This document shows, one piece after another, positions 35,975 to 47,033 of a stretch of DNA of 64,000 nt (position 1 is its first letter; each line of letters opens with the position of its first letter). Below the pieces are notes generated by a model, which was given only the letters and a program-made list of their open reading frames with translations, made no database searches and was not told the DNA's origin. The position numbers and the translations under genes are program-made. The DNA is from Tetracladium setigerum (taxonomy: Eukaryota; Ascomycota; Leotiomycetes; Helotiales): positions 1,116,001 through 1,180,000 of the forward strand of contig PZJY01000001.1 of NCBI GenBank assembly GCA_031472005.1, in the 5' to 3' direction.

Positions 35975-38752
35975 ATGCCTCAGAAGCAGCCAGACGTCAG
36001 CGAGCTATGGATCCAACAATTGCGGCGCAACAACAAGACCACCCCGGCTTGGAGTTGTATATATTGCGAAGACCGGCGTATCTTCACATCAGCCGAAAGT
36101 CTATGGTCGCACGCGTCGTCGGTCCATCTCAACCATCTGCCTGTCGCAGAAGACGAAGAGGCTCGGGAATCTTTTCGACGCAATTTCGAAGCGGAGTGCG
36201 CGGACAAAAAGTGCGTCAAGGCAGCCCCTCCCCCAAATCCCAAGTCCCCAGGTCCCATGCCTTATATACAGGTACATTCACACCGAGACTGACATGATTC
36301 CCCCGATAGGCCAACACGCGACGAGAGGAAGCCTGTTCTTAACGAGGCCAACAAGCAACCAGAGCCTCCTCCTTCAAACCACTCAAAACGTCCCCTGAGT
36401 TATCCCGACCCGCCTCGCGCCCCAACTCGTACCTTGTCGGCCATTGGTGCCTTAAACTTGGGTACGCCGCGTGGGAGTGACGATATAAATATGCAAGATG
36501 CTTCAGAAGATGATAGGCAGACGCCAGATCTCCCTCGAAAGCGTCTGGCCACTGGGGATGGGATCTCAGCTGGCTCTGCTTCGCCTTTTAGGGAGCAGTC
36601 TCCAGAACAACCACCGCCTCGACGGTCCAAGGGAAGACCAAATTCGGCTCCCTATGGCACTGCCTCGGAAGAACTTCGAAGGAATGATGGCTTTGACTCA
36701 CGCCCCAGCGTTCGTGGCAAGCAACTTTGGACGCCTGATCAGAGTACATCCTTTGCTCGCCCCTCTGTAGACCCATCAAACAATGCCTCCATTCAGGCAC
36801 AAAGGTCTCGCCAGCAAACATCTCAGAGACAACCACAACAGGCTTTAAACTCTCAGTCCCGCAGTCAAACTAAACCTCAAGAATCTTCCTTCGCCAACAT
36901 GTCACCTTCTTCCAAGCGGTCTCAAACGCAAAGACTTCAACCACAAACCGAAGCTTATGATATCCTCCGGCAGCCCGAGACAAGACCTATATCACAAGAG
37001 CAGCTCGTCGCCGAAGTGAAAGGTATATATGCCGGTCTTGTTATGGTCGAGGCTCGCTGCATCGAAGTCGATGGGAAACATGCTACCTTGGCTCAAGCTG
37101 ATCCAAGCTCGCAACCGAAACTCAACAATGAGCAATGGCAGGCCTTGATAGCTTTGCATCGTACGCTTCTTCATGAACACCACGACTTCTTCCTCGCAAG
37201 CCAACATCCTTCTGCTAGTATCGCACTTCGCAGGTTGGCCTCTAAATATGCCATGCCAGCTAGGATGTGGCGGCATGGCATCCATTCTTTCTTGGAACTC
37301 CTGAGACACCGCCTACCAGCTTCGCTGGATCATATGCTTGCCTTCATCTATTTAGCGTACTCGATGATGGCCCTGTTATACGAGACAGTGCCTGCCTTTG
37401 AAGATACCTGGATAGAATGCCTTGGCGACTTAGCAAGATACAGAATGGCTATAGAAGATGATGACATTCGTGACCGTGAAGTCTGGACTGGAGTTGCAAG
37501 ACATTGGTACTCTAAGGCATCGGACAAAGCTCCTACTACAGGCAGACTTTATCACCATCTCGCGATCCTTGCGAGGCCTAATGCCTTGCAACAACTGTTC
37601 TACTACTCTAAGTCACTCTGTGTGGAGACCCCATTCACTTCAGCTCGGGAGTCAATTCTGACACTCTTTGAGCCTGTTATGAATGCTACTGGTCCAGCAC
37701 AGTACAGACTACCACCTCTTGATACAGCATTCGTGAAGGCCCACGGGTTACTTTTCACTGGCAAGGACATGGACAAGTTTGAGCAAACAGTGAAGGAGTT
37801 CCACGCTCTCCTCGACAGCCAGATCGGCAGGGTCACTCGCAAGTTTATGGAGCAAGGCTACCATATTGCCGTTGCTAACGCCGTTGCCATGATGGGCTTT
37901 GCCTCGCCAGAGAATACCTTGATGCGGGCTATTGCTTCGCAAGCAAAAGTCTCGCCCCCTACGGATTCGAATCAACCTGCCGCTGAACCCTCGCCCGACG
38001 ACTTGGCGCTCTCGCTCGTTTCTTTCAGGCACGCTGAAAGTCTTTCCAACAAATCATTTGAAATTGTTCTTCAACGCATTGGCGATCCCAACGTTCTTCC
38101 TTTCATTCATGTTACACTTGTCTTCATCCTATACGTTTCAGCTCATGCCGACGCAATGAGCTTAATTCAAGAAGACCTCCCATGGGGGCTTCTTTCAGCT
38201 ATGCTGAATACGTTACTGGGATCTCAGAGGAGTCCAGACCGAATCGAGGGGAACACATTCCCTTTGCCTGAGAAGGATGAAGTCCGGCCATTTCCAGAAG
38301 ATTATGCTATGCGAGGGCTTCTATGGACGACTTCTTACTTTCCTGAACTATGGTTTAATAACGACAAGATCGATGAGGAAGAAAAATATCGGGAGGTTGC
38401 ATCCATGACAGAGCAGCGCAAGGAAAGAATTCTCTGGCTTGCCTGCATGATTGCCAAACGAGGTCCATGGCTAAGTTTTACCAATGGGAGGTTCTCGGCT
38501 TCAGAGGCTCCCAACGAGCCAGAAATTGTCTTGATGGCAGAACCTGAGAGAATTGAACCAGCACACGCAATTGTGCCTGAGTGTAATGATCCTGAACTTA
38601 TCACACCAGGATCTCGAACACTGACATCGGGATCTGAAACGACAATTGGCTCTGTGGGCAGAAACAAAACCTGGGAGTCTGTCACATCGGAAGGCGACCA
38701 AGACCCCACAACTCCCATGGAGCTGGCAAATGCGAAGGAGCTCTCCACGTGA
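35975..38752 (+). CDS. Est1/SMG7-type DNA/RNA-binding domain protein with N-terminal C2H2 finger
   Basis: Exon 1 begins at ATG 35975 and encodes MPQKQPDVSELWIQQLRRNN, then a C2H2-like finger C-x2-C-x14-H-x4-H (CIYCED...WSHASSVH). A short intron must remove the stop at 36290-36292. The donor GTACAT at 36272 is clear, and the branch CTGAC and nearby AGs are present, but the frame needs an acceptor around 36325 rather than 36309. Reading then continues in one frame to 38752, for roughly 900 residues. The first 180 residues of this exon are disordered and Gln/Ser/Pro-rich. The middle (from QLVAEVKGIYAGLVMVEARC to EPVMNATG) matches the Est1-type DNA/RNA-binding domain, with LHRTLLHEHHDFFLASQHPS and LYHHLAILARPNALQQLFYY as key blocks. 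That domain occurs in telomerase subunit Est1 and nonsense-mediated decay factors SMG5/6/7. In filamentous fungi it also occurs in many uncharacterised proteins, so no specific role is assigned. Confidence 0.85.
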
Positions 38753-40055
38753 AGGCAGCATGCCATAACGTGCAGCAAAGCGTGATGAATGATATGGGTG
38801 TTGTCATGGAGAAGCTGATGTGGAAATGGATGAATGGGGCATGACAAGCAAATAATCGCATTAGCTTCCGTAAGTACATATCCGCCTCCCAAAAAAAACA
38901 TGCGGCAAGAACTTTATCTAATAAACATTTTGTAGGCTATGCCTAGATTGCTGGGTTCAGAACACTTTCGAAGATACCATATTCATCGCCCCAATTCTAC
39001 CAAAGCACCGCTTCGACACAGAAGTTCATGTTGATCACATATAATATACGTTCATAGTTGGGACTTCACTTCCAGCCATGTTACAATGCCTGTCAAATAA
39101 TTTCCTTCCGAGTTTGATCATTGGCATTGAGAGGCTTCCACGAAGCCAGGAGGAGGTGGAGGCTGGCCTGAAAGAAGGAGGGCTGTCTGTTTTCACAAAC
39201 AAAACCATGTTAGTCTTGAGGAACCTCGAATCCGAGGTCTCTAGGCCAAAAAATGAAAATTACGTTGTTTGAATATAGCTGCGGTTTTTACACTGTAGTT
39301 TGGTTGCCCTTGGTGAATTTCCTGGATCAGATCGCAACTTCGAGCCCTCAACGCACTCATTCTTTCCACCAAAGCATCCTAAAATCCCCACATTTCTCCG
39401 GCACGAAATTTTGAGGCTCAACAAAATGGTTCGCAAATCGCCTCCCTTTGTGGATGCCACACCTTCGTCCCCTGCAGGCACCTGAGTGGCTGATGTCACC
39501 GAACCCTATATCAGATGGTCAACTCCCCACGCGTGGCAGATAAGCAGACCACACCTTTTCGCAAATTAGCAGGGCGAACGGATTTCTTCTCGAACATCAC
39601 AACGTCATGCAAGTCGATGCCCATCCTTCGAGATCATTCTTCCCTTCTTCCTTAGTTGGTTGAGCTTCTGGTGTTTCACAACCTCAACAGTGTTATTGGA
39701 CAGCCTTGCAATGATGACCAGCCCCGCATTATTGCACGTCTGGCGCTGGCCTTGTTCTCTCTCCTCCCTTCCTTGCGCAATCTCAACAAACAAGGCTCAC
39801 GAGTGCAGCAGCACACCCAATTCGAAACATACTTCTGCCGAATCACCAAAAGGTTCAATAGATTGTTCTCTCTCTATTCGATACGCAACCCCCATCAACA
39901 CGTGGACGCACTTCTCTCTCTTTATCTAATGCACGCTCCGTATAGGCCAAACCATGCCCTCCACCCTCATCGAAACCCTCTTTTTTGTCGTTGTCTCGCA
40001 AGGCAAAAAGAGAAATGTCTTCAATTTCTGTCAAGGCTTGCACATACCAACAAAT

Positions 40056-40093
40056 GAACGAACCGAACGAACGAACGAATGAATGAGCGAACG
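40056..40093. repeat. (GAAC)n / (GAAT)n degenerate microsatellite
   Basis: Runs of GAAC with GAAT and GAGC variants, in the gene-poor interval after the Est1-like gene. Confidence 0.75.
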
Positions 40094-40984
40094 GATATTG
40101 CCGGTTAGAAATTCAGGCAAATGGTCTCTCTTTGTCCGATGACTTTCGATCAAGGGAAACCGAGAGGCTTATTCAGTTGCCTCTTGAAATTTGGCTTTGT
40201 TGGGGTGTCACCATCTCCAAGGTTTCTTTCAAAGGGTGAGCGAGGTGATGGAATGAGGAAAGGGATATCGCCCAGACAAAGGGACTTTTGCAACGAGGCA
40301 AAATATTTCAGGTGAGAAATGAGAAGTTAGGAGACATGAAAGCAGGAGGAGAAATTCGATGACGAGATGTTAGATGCGGTGGTGGCCTGTAGGAATGACT
40401 TGTTTTCTGCGATGCTAACAAAGATGATGATTTGTCGCACCTGAATCAGCGAGTTGCTGAAAATAGACCATCATGATTACTTTGTTAGACATTCTTGTGG
40501 ATGTGCTGTAAGGCTGACAATACGAGTGTGTCGGGTTTCAGTCAGCCTCTCGCCGAAGCGCGGGGCGCGCATCCAATTCCCGATTGGACAGAAAATAAGT
40601 TGCGATCGCTTCCTTCAATGTGTACTTGTCTCGTTGGTTCGATTTCACAGCATCAGCTGCAAGATATCTTGTGCGAATGAAAATTTGAAGTTGGGCGAGG
40701 AAGGGAGCCTCACCCGAATACATACAGTATTCAGGATGCTAATGCGGGTCATCTGTCCGGATGATTACAAGGGCTGAAGGCACCACCTGTTCGCAGCTTC
40801 AAAATGTTTTTGCCTTTCATTCCTTGCAATTAAGGAATTCATTTTACATTCCTTGTGCCGATAGGAAAGGGAAGGCAGGCTGAATAAACAGCCAATTATC
40901 TTGCACTCATTAATAATGTTGGTAGCTCCCAAGCGTTTCAGTACTGAAGCAATCTTCACCCTTTTTCCATTTATAAAACAAATT

Positions 40985-41002
40985 TACAGTACATGTACTG
41001 TA
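40985..41002. repeat. Perfect 18-bp palindrome
   Basis: TACAGTACATGTACTGTA reads the same on both strands. It belongs to a set of GTACTGTAC-like palindromes scattered through non-coding parts of this window. Confidence 0.85.
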
Positions 41003-42952
41003 CAATTCGCAACGTCAGCCCTTTTCATTCAATTATCTTATCAACGCGGCTCATTTCGATTCACCGACTGTTTCCTTTTTTCCCTCAAATCCCCATGCTT
41101 CCCCACGCCTGCAGCACGGGCGCCAGAGAGGCGCCAGGCACGCGCAGATCCCGTGCTTTTCGTAGCCAAAAGGTACTTAGATAGGTAACTATCTACGAAT
41201 CTTCACCGTGTTACTCTCCCGTTTCCCTCTTTTGCCCTCTCTTCGTAGACGGGCGGTGTTTGCCTCGTAGCTTGGAGGAATGAGAGTCACACACCACAAA
41301 AAAAGTGCGGCTGGACTGGATCATGCAGCGCTTGTTACCGACAAGTTACTGATACAATAGTATCAGACTTGGAACTCACTCAGAATCCTTCAGGGCTGCG
41401 ATTTTTTGGTGGGTTTGCCTTTTTGCAATCGCTCATATTTTTCGTTTGGGGAGTCATCGGTGATAACCGTAGCATTGGTCGTACATGCGAATGTTCGTAC
41501 CGAGGCTGGGCTTTTTGTGTTGTATCTGTGTCTCTGCCTATTTGTTTGGTTAAGGGATGTGATATTTCGTACCGACGGCTGGAAGTTTGGTCGCCTTACC
41601 GTATTTCTGCTGTTGTGGAGTGTCAGTTAAATTTGGTGGTTGGTGATGACGGTCTGAGTAATTTGGGGGCTGAAATCAATAAATGCTCTTTTGGGCGCGA
41701 GAGCCCAAGCGGTGAAAAGAAATGCATGGCATCATTGTGGCCTGAAGTTCTAAAGCCTGAGGTTTTGAACGAGTTCGTAATAGGGATGGACAAATATGCC
41801 TTGGGAAGAGCTTCCTCCCTAATTTGACACGAGTGGGTTTGTGTTGAAAAGTTGTTTATTTCCCAAGTCTTGTCACCCTCATCCCCTTTTCGCAGCAAAT
41901 CAATATGAGCGAGGTCTTCTAGAAATACGAAAATAAGATGGCACAACAAGATAAGCTCTGGTGAGTCTCCTGGAATCGTCACTTTCGACTTCAAGATGTT
42001 TCATGGTCGTGTTCCTCCAACCAAACCAGATAGAATTCCTGCGCTTTGTAGTCAAATGGCAGTGTAGCATAACAGAGCGATTTGCATGTTTTACCATGCC
42101 CTGCAAGAGAATGTTGTCTGTTCAAGTGAGTTGATATCCAAGTCTGGCTCAACATGATGTTCGTCAAGTGTTTGCAGTCCATCGTGGAAAAACACCATTT
42201 CCAAAGCGGAGGGTCACATACCACACCTGCGTTCCTACTTGATGACTCTGCGAAGCCGTAGAGTATCTGTTCAGTACCTAAAAGACTAAAAAAATATCAA
42301 TATTCAAAACTTCCGGACTCAGAATCCACAATCCAATCTCCGCGCTTGATGTCAACTCCCCAAATTGTGTCGCGAAGGGGCATTACAAGGTAAAGCTCAC
42401 CACACACTGTTTAGTGTTCACTGCCCCTTCTTTCCATTTACTCCAAATTGTCTATTCCACATGCCAACTATATTATTCACAATCATACCAGAGGAGACCT
42501 TGCTTGAATCTAGGAGTTACTGCACATGTTCAGCGCCCACCAATCAGACCCCTATTTCATAATCTCCGATTCCATCTCGCTTAGTATTGTTCCTGTGTTA
42601 CTATTGTTCTCAGCTGGCACTATCTTCTCTGAGATCATCTCTACCGCTGCTTGCGAACATTAAGTGCTGCATGATGGAAGTTTGTTTGCGACACAATAGG
42701 AGCGATCTGAGTTCAGTGTGTGTTTAATATGGTTCGTTACTTTCCTCCCTTCACGCGAGATACCTGATCCTATTGCTCGCCCTGTGAAATCTTTTTGATT
42801 GGAAAGCTCCTTCTACATTCAGTACAGGCTCAATATCAGATATTTATGTATCATTTTCCCGCCTGTATACATTAGATTGCACATCTTCAACTTCACACCT
42901 ACCAGGACGCTTCGAGTTATTACCAAATCACAGCTGAAGCCACCATGAGAAA

Positions 42953-43727
42953 ATGTTCTCCCCTTCGTTCACCAACGAAGATGAGTTGTTCACCATCACC
43001 CGCACTACGCTTCCAGCCGACCTCCCGCATTTCCTCCATCTACATTATCAACTTTATCTTCACGGCAGTACACTCCAACCATATCCTCCCTCCGGCATTC
43101 CGATTCGAGAAGATGAATTCGTAGCACAGCATTCGCCATACATGCTATCACGATTCTCCAACTCAAACTTCCACGTTTGGAAGCTCCTCCAAGATACTAC
43201 CACCACTTCCCCCTTCCCACTCGAAACAATCGGCTACATAGCCATCCGCCCCCCTCTCCCCCTCCCACCAACTACACAAACCGCTGCGGAAAAACACCAA
43301 CTCATCGTCTCCGAAGTCGAACAGATGAATATCGCAAGCACAGAAATGAAAGAGATTTCGATCCAGATGATAGTTCAAGGGAAGGTTTTGAGTGAACAGT
43401 TTTTGGGAGAAGAGTATGAGCAGAGGTATTGGTACTTGGATGCGTTGTATGTGGATGAGATGTGTCAGAGGAGGGGGCTAGGGACGAAGTTATTGGAGTG
43501 GGGGGTGGATGAGGCTAGGAGATTGAATGGAGAGGGTGGTGAAGTGGACAGGGACGAGGAGGGAGAGGGGGGAGGGGATAAAGGCAGAGGGTGTTTGGTT
43601 GCTTTCTAGTGAGGCGGGGGTGAAGATCTATGAGAAATATGGTTTTGTGAAGGTGGGAGAGAGGGTGATTCAGAAACCGTTGGGAGAGGGAGAGTATTTC
43701 TTCGCGTGGTATCTGAAGAAGTTCTGA
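42953..43727 (+). CDS. GNAT-family N-acetyltransferase
   Basis: ATG at 42953. The protein has an N-terminal variable part and then GNAT motif A, LDALYVDEMCQRRGLGTKLL, whose QRRGLG is the acetyl-CoA pyrophosphate loop (Q/R-x2-G-x-G/A). It ends with motif B, GVKIYEKYGFVKVGE. Motifs A and B are in different frames. An intron at 43536-43587 (52 nt, very G-rich, donor GTGGTG, acceptor GGCAG) joins them and gives exactly 241 codons, but the donor is weak and a frame error in the G-runs is an alternative. An upstream ATG at 42945 in better context (CACCATGA) opens a different frame. Substrate is unknown. The family includes small-molecule and protein acetyltransferases. The gene is convergent with the DJ-1 gene. 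Confidence 0.82.
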
Positions 43728-43873
43728 TTGAGGGAACATGGTTGCTGGAAATTTGGCTTTTCAACATGTTGAATTTGGGAAAGAACACAGGTGAAATCCT
43801 GGGATTTATTCTCACTTATCTTGTCCTAATTTGTTCGTCCTTCGTATGCCATTCCTCAATCAGCAACTTTCAC

Positions 43874-44729
43874 TTACCCGATGACAACGCCTGCTCTGTA
43901 AGCGTACTGCACATTTTCTGCAACCCTTTCCATACAATCCTTTCCTGCGATTTCGTTGATCTGAGAAGAGTCGGTTAGTTTGGTATTCTGCGTTCTTGAA
44001 ACTCCAGCTCTGCCATCACAATTTCGCTCTCTGACCCACAAACAGAAAATTAATACACTTACCAACCACAACGAAGAATCCATTCCACAGCTCACACCAC
44101 CACTTGTAATGATTCTCAATCCCGTCTTCTCATCCTTAGGATTTACCACAAATCTCTCCTCCAATACCTTCACTGCCGCCGCCCCCTCATTCTCCTTGGT
44201 AGCAGAAATGCTACGAAGATTGTCGTAGTAATTCCAATGCGTAGTAGCCGACAATCCCCCAAAACCCCCGCTTCAGCAAGCATCAATGCACCAGTACAGA
44301 CACTCAACAACCATCTAGTCTTTCCTCCATCTTTGGGTGGTAGAGCAGCATAAGCTGCCACAAGACCAACTGGCTCCAACTTTCCTTCCACCACAGGGCC
44401 GCTACCTCCACCTGGGACGACAAGCACGTCGTATTCATCCAATTTGCTGTAGGCCTCTTCGAACGAGATGTCACGGCCAAGCACGAGGTTTTGGTTGGTG
44501 GTAGTGTATTGGGTAGCAGACACAATGGTGGATGTGAAGACCCTTGTGGGTGTGGTCGGGTGGGGAAGGGAGGCTTTTAATAGCATTTCGAGGGGCCCGG
44601 TGACTATTGTCATGTAAGTATTGATGGAGGGACACTTTTATACTCGGGATCGTAGCACTTACAGTCGAGGATTTCAAGGCAGTCATGGAGAGAAAAGAGG
44701 ATCTTGAGGGGTTGGTCGAGGGAAGACAT
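43874..44729 (-). CDS. DJ-1/PfpI family protein (frame broken in a C5 run)
   Basis: Exons are 44729-44663, 44603-44063 and 43960-43874, with introns GTAAGT...AATAG and GTAAGT...TCTCAG. Their sum is 695 nt, one short of a whole number of codons. The reading change is located exactly at the C run 44258-44262, and one added base gives 231 residues. The protein starts MSSLDQPLKILFSLHD and continues with DFTGPLEMLLKA, the family's early helix. LVVPGGG marks the Rossmann-like core, and LLSVCTGALMLAEAG is the nucleophile elbow with the reactive Cys. SATTHWNYYD and SGGVSCGMD follow. This subgroup resembles isocyanide-hydratase-like and ThiJ proteins more than human DJ-1. Activity may be hydratase, glyoxalase-like or unknown. 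It is either a consensus error or a recent null allele. Confidence 0.85.
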
Positions 44730-45834
44730 GATGGGGTTCTGAAATTAATTTATTGTGGCTGTAGTTGGAATTGGGAATTGAGCTGTAATTGGGAAGAAAG
44801 AATGGGAAAGGCAATACAGAAAAAGAAAACGAAGTGAAAACAAAGGGAAAGTTCAATACTTATAGACCGGACGAAATGGAGACAGAGTAACAATTGGAGA
44901 TTCTCTGACTCATTACCATCTTTGACCAAGATCAGGACGGTGCAAAACTCCGCATGCTTGACGAATAGATATTTGCGAACGCATGTAATCTGTGGTAAGA
45001 ATGAAAAAGTCGGTTGAATTCCAAGTCCCGCATGATGTGGAATCCATAGAAAGTTCGCAATCTTCCGATGCGGATGTAGCAAGAGTGGGTGATGGAGGTG
45101 CGGATTAAATTGACGGGATGATTGGCGGAGAGAAGTGGCTGCAGCGATGCTTGTGACAACCTCCTTCTAAAATCATATCTAGACGTTCATCTTCTGGAAT
45201 TATGTCATTTCTTCAAACGGTCCACTTAAGTTCGCGAATGTGTTCAATTTCTCTACGCTTTCTCATCAAGTCTTCTTTCCGTGTGCATCTTCGGAGTCGT
45301 GATCGTGGATAAGATTACTCGGAATTCAATGTTAAGATACTATCCTCTCAAAAAACGACTCAACACTACTTTCAGAGTTTATGGTAGATTTTCTTTGATC
45401 TATCAAACAAAATGATTGCCGGAAATCAAGAGTTCATTTCAAGGTGGCTTGCCAGCAAAAACACCTGCTGGCCAAAAACACAGTATTTTGGCAAGCTGTC
45501 GCCTGTAGACCTTCTTTAATAAATCATATAACTTCTATTACTCGAGAAATTCTTCAATATATGTTATCTGAATCTATATTTGGGAATCGTGGGAGTCAAA
45601 AACTGGGTTGTTACTTGTACTCTGGCTCAATAAAGCGGTCTTCAGAGTCACTAGCAAATGATTTATCTGTCACAGGAAAAGATTGACTTTATTATGATGA
45701 AGCATATTTCTTGTACGTATTACTCTTAAGGAAAAAGACAAAAAGGAAGGGTACCTGGGTAGGTATGATTGACAGGTTTGGAAATTGTACTTTCACAAAT
45801 ACAAGCATAAAAATGCCCAAAAAAACCACAAAAA
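44730..45834. other. Intergenic region
   Basis: Upstream flank of the DJ-1 gene and downstream flank of the 5S gene. The T-run at about 45814-45835 on the minus strand includes the RNA polymerase III stop for the 5S gene. No protein gene is seen. Confidence 0.5.
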
Positions 45835-45836
45835 AC
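45829..45836 (-). terminator. RNA polymerase III terminator of the 5S gene
   Basis: A run of T on the minus strand immediately after GTATG of the 5S 3' end, followed by a second T-run about ten bases further on. Confidence 0.8.
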
Positions 45837-45953
45837 ATACAACAGCAGGGATTCGCTGGTGGTCACCCACCCAACTACTAATCTACCGATCTAAAGCTTG
45901 TGTATGGCAGAGCGGACGGGATGCCCAATATTCTTTAGTCTATGGTCGTATGT
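45835..45953 (-). rRNA. 5S rRNA: 5S ribosomal RNA, divergent variant
   Basis: The 119-nt minus-strand sequence begins ACATACGACCATAG and ends CTGCTGTTGTATGT, so the terminal stem pairs (ACATAC with GTATGT). The internal promoter C box, TGGGTGGGTGACCACC, and the AGCGAATCCC segment are intact, as is CCCGTCCGCTCTGCCATAC in the A-box part. Helix II differs from the common fungal sequence (GGTGTGG with CCACACG) and here is CTAAAG pairing with CTTTAG, a full compensatory change. A run of six T follows the 3' end, the usual polymerase III terminator. Single dispersed 5S genes, rather than 5S inside the rDNA unit, are normal in Pezizomycotina. It is probably functional. Confidence 0.93.
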
Positions 45954-46678
45954 GAAAGCCCATTCACTTGTCTGGTATTATAACCACCACCACGACGTGT
46001 GCAGAAGTCTGCAAAGCCAGATTTCAATGTCCATAAAACTTTTCAGGAGTTAACTTTTTGGTGAATAATAGTTTTATCCCGATCTTAAGTATCATTCCAT
46101 TCTGGGACATAAAATTAATTCTATAGAATATCGCTTGTGGTTGTCCATTGCGCAAGTGTTTGTTATTGTTTAGCTCTTGGCATTCACCAAGTACTGCGCC
46201 AGATGCAGTCCAACAATGATGTATAACAACATCATAGGACAACCCAGATCGTTTACAGATGTGAAATGCTTTTATTTAGACAAATCGATTAACTCTCCCC
46301 GACTAAATGTTTCGACATCGCCAATGGGTAGCGGTTGGCAGCCCACCTACAGGGATAGAACACACGAAGAGTTCCTATCCCAAACCACCACGACATCTCC
46401 ACAATCATTTCGCCTCAACCATAGCGTCAGCAATCATCAACACACACATCTTTCCGAAACATCCGATCACGTGTAAGGTACAGCGATACAAACCTAAATA
46501 GCAAGTACATACTCGTTCGTATCCGCTTACCTAAAATCCTTCATCCAAGCACCAAGAAACTGCCAAAGCTAGGCTGACGTCGACCCCGCCGCATCCTTCA
46601 ACCTCTATCTCACCCATAACATAAAACAACACCTTCCTTGACCTCAATTTCGCGCTGCAATAGTCAAACCCCATCAAA
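45954..46678. other. Intergenic region
   Basis: Between the 5' end of the 5S gene and the small spliced gene at 46679. No gene is seen. The last 100 bp are C- and A-rich and look like a leader. Confidence 0.45.
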
Positions 46679-47033
46679 ATGTGTTTCGACCATCCAAAAC
46701 TCAACTCGAAATCGAAATCGCAACCAGCATCACAATCAAACCCTGCACCAAAGCCGTGCGTATCCTTCCCTCCCTCCCTTCCGGGCGGGCCGGTCCCTGA
46801 TTGATCAACTCTATTATTTAAGGTTTTGATTACTTACATAGCGGGGCGGATTGACTGACAGTCGTGGAACGAAATGCTAATTGTATTTTTGATAAAATTA
46901 TAGGTATAAAGCGAAAAGTAATGTAGATGGGATTGATGTGCCAAGGTATCCGGATGGGAGGAGGAAGGTGCCAGAGAAGGTGAAGACCGGAACCAGATGG
47001 AGGTTTGAGCCTTATGGCTCTACTCCAAAATAA
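46679..47033 (+). CDS. Small hypothetical protein, two exons
   Basis: ATG at 46679. Exon 1 (46679-46755) and exon 2 (46904-47033) are joined over a 148-nt intron with donor GTGCGT, branch GCTAAT and acceptor TTATAG, giving 68 residues. The protein is basic, starting MCFDHPKLNSKSKS, with DVPRYPDGRRKVPEK and TRWRFEPYGS near the end. There is no signal peptide or membrane segment. I do not recognise a family. Support is limited to the good splice signals, exact phase across the intron and protein-like exon 2. Confidence 0.45.

Larger units (their letters stand above)
38753..42952. other. Gene-poor interval
   Basis: No gene with recognisable product. A frame at 41369-41827 lacks domain features. 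A degenerate GAAC repeat lies at 40056-40093, and a perfect 18-bp palindrome at 40985-41002. The right end, from about 42700, is the promoter of the GNAT gene. Confidence 0.5.

Noticed and set aside
41369..41827. 152-codon plus-strand frame
   Set aside because: No recognisable features; length within chance expectation; no conserved-looking composition.
42028..42125. Possible tRNA (AGTCAAATGGCAGTG with a later GTTCAAG)
   Set aside because: The B-box is imperfect and the stems do not pair.
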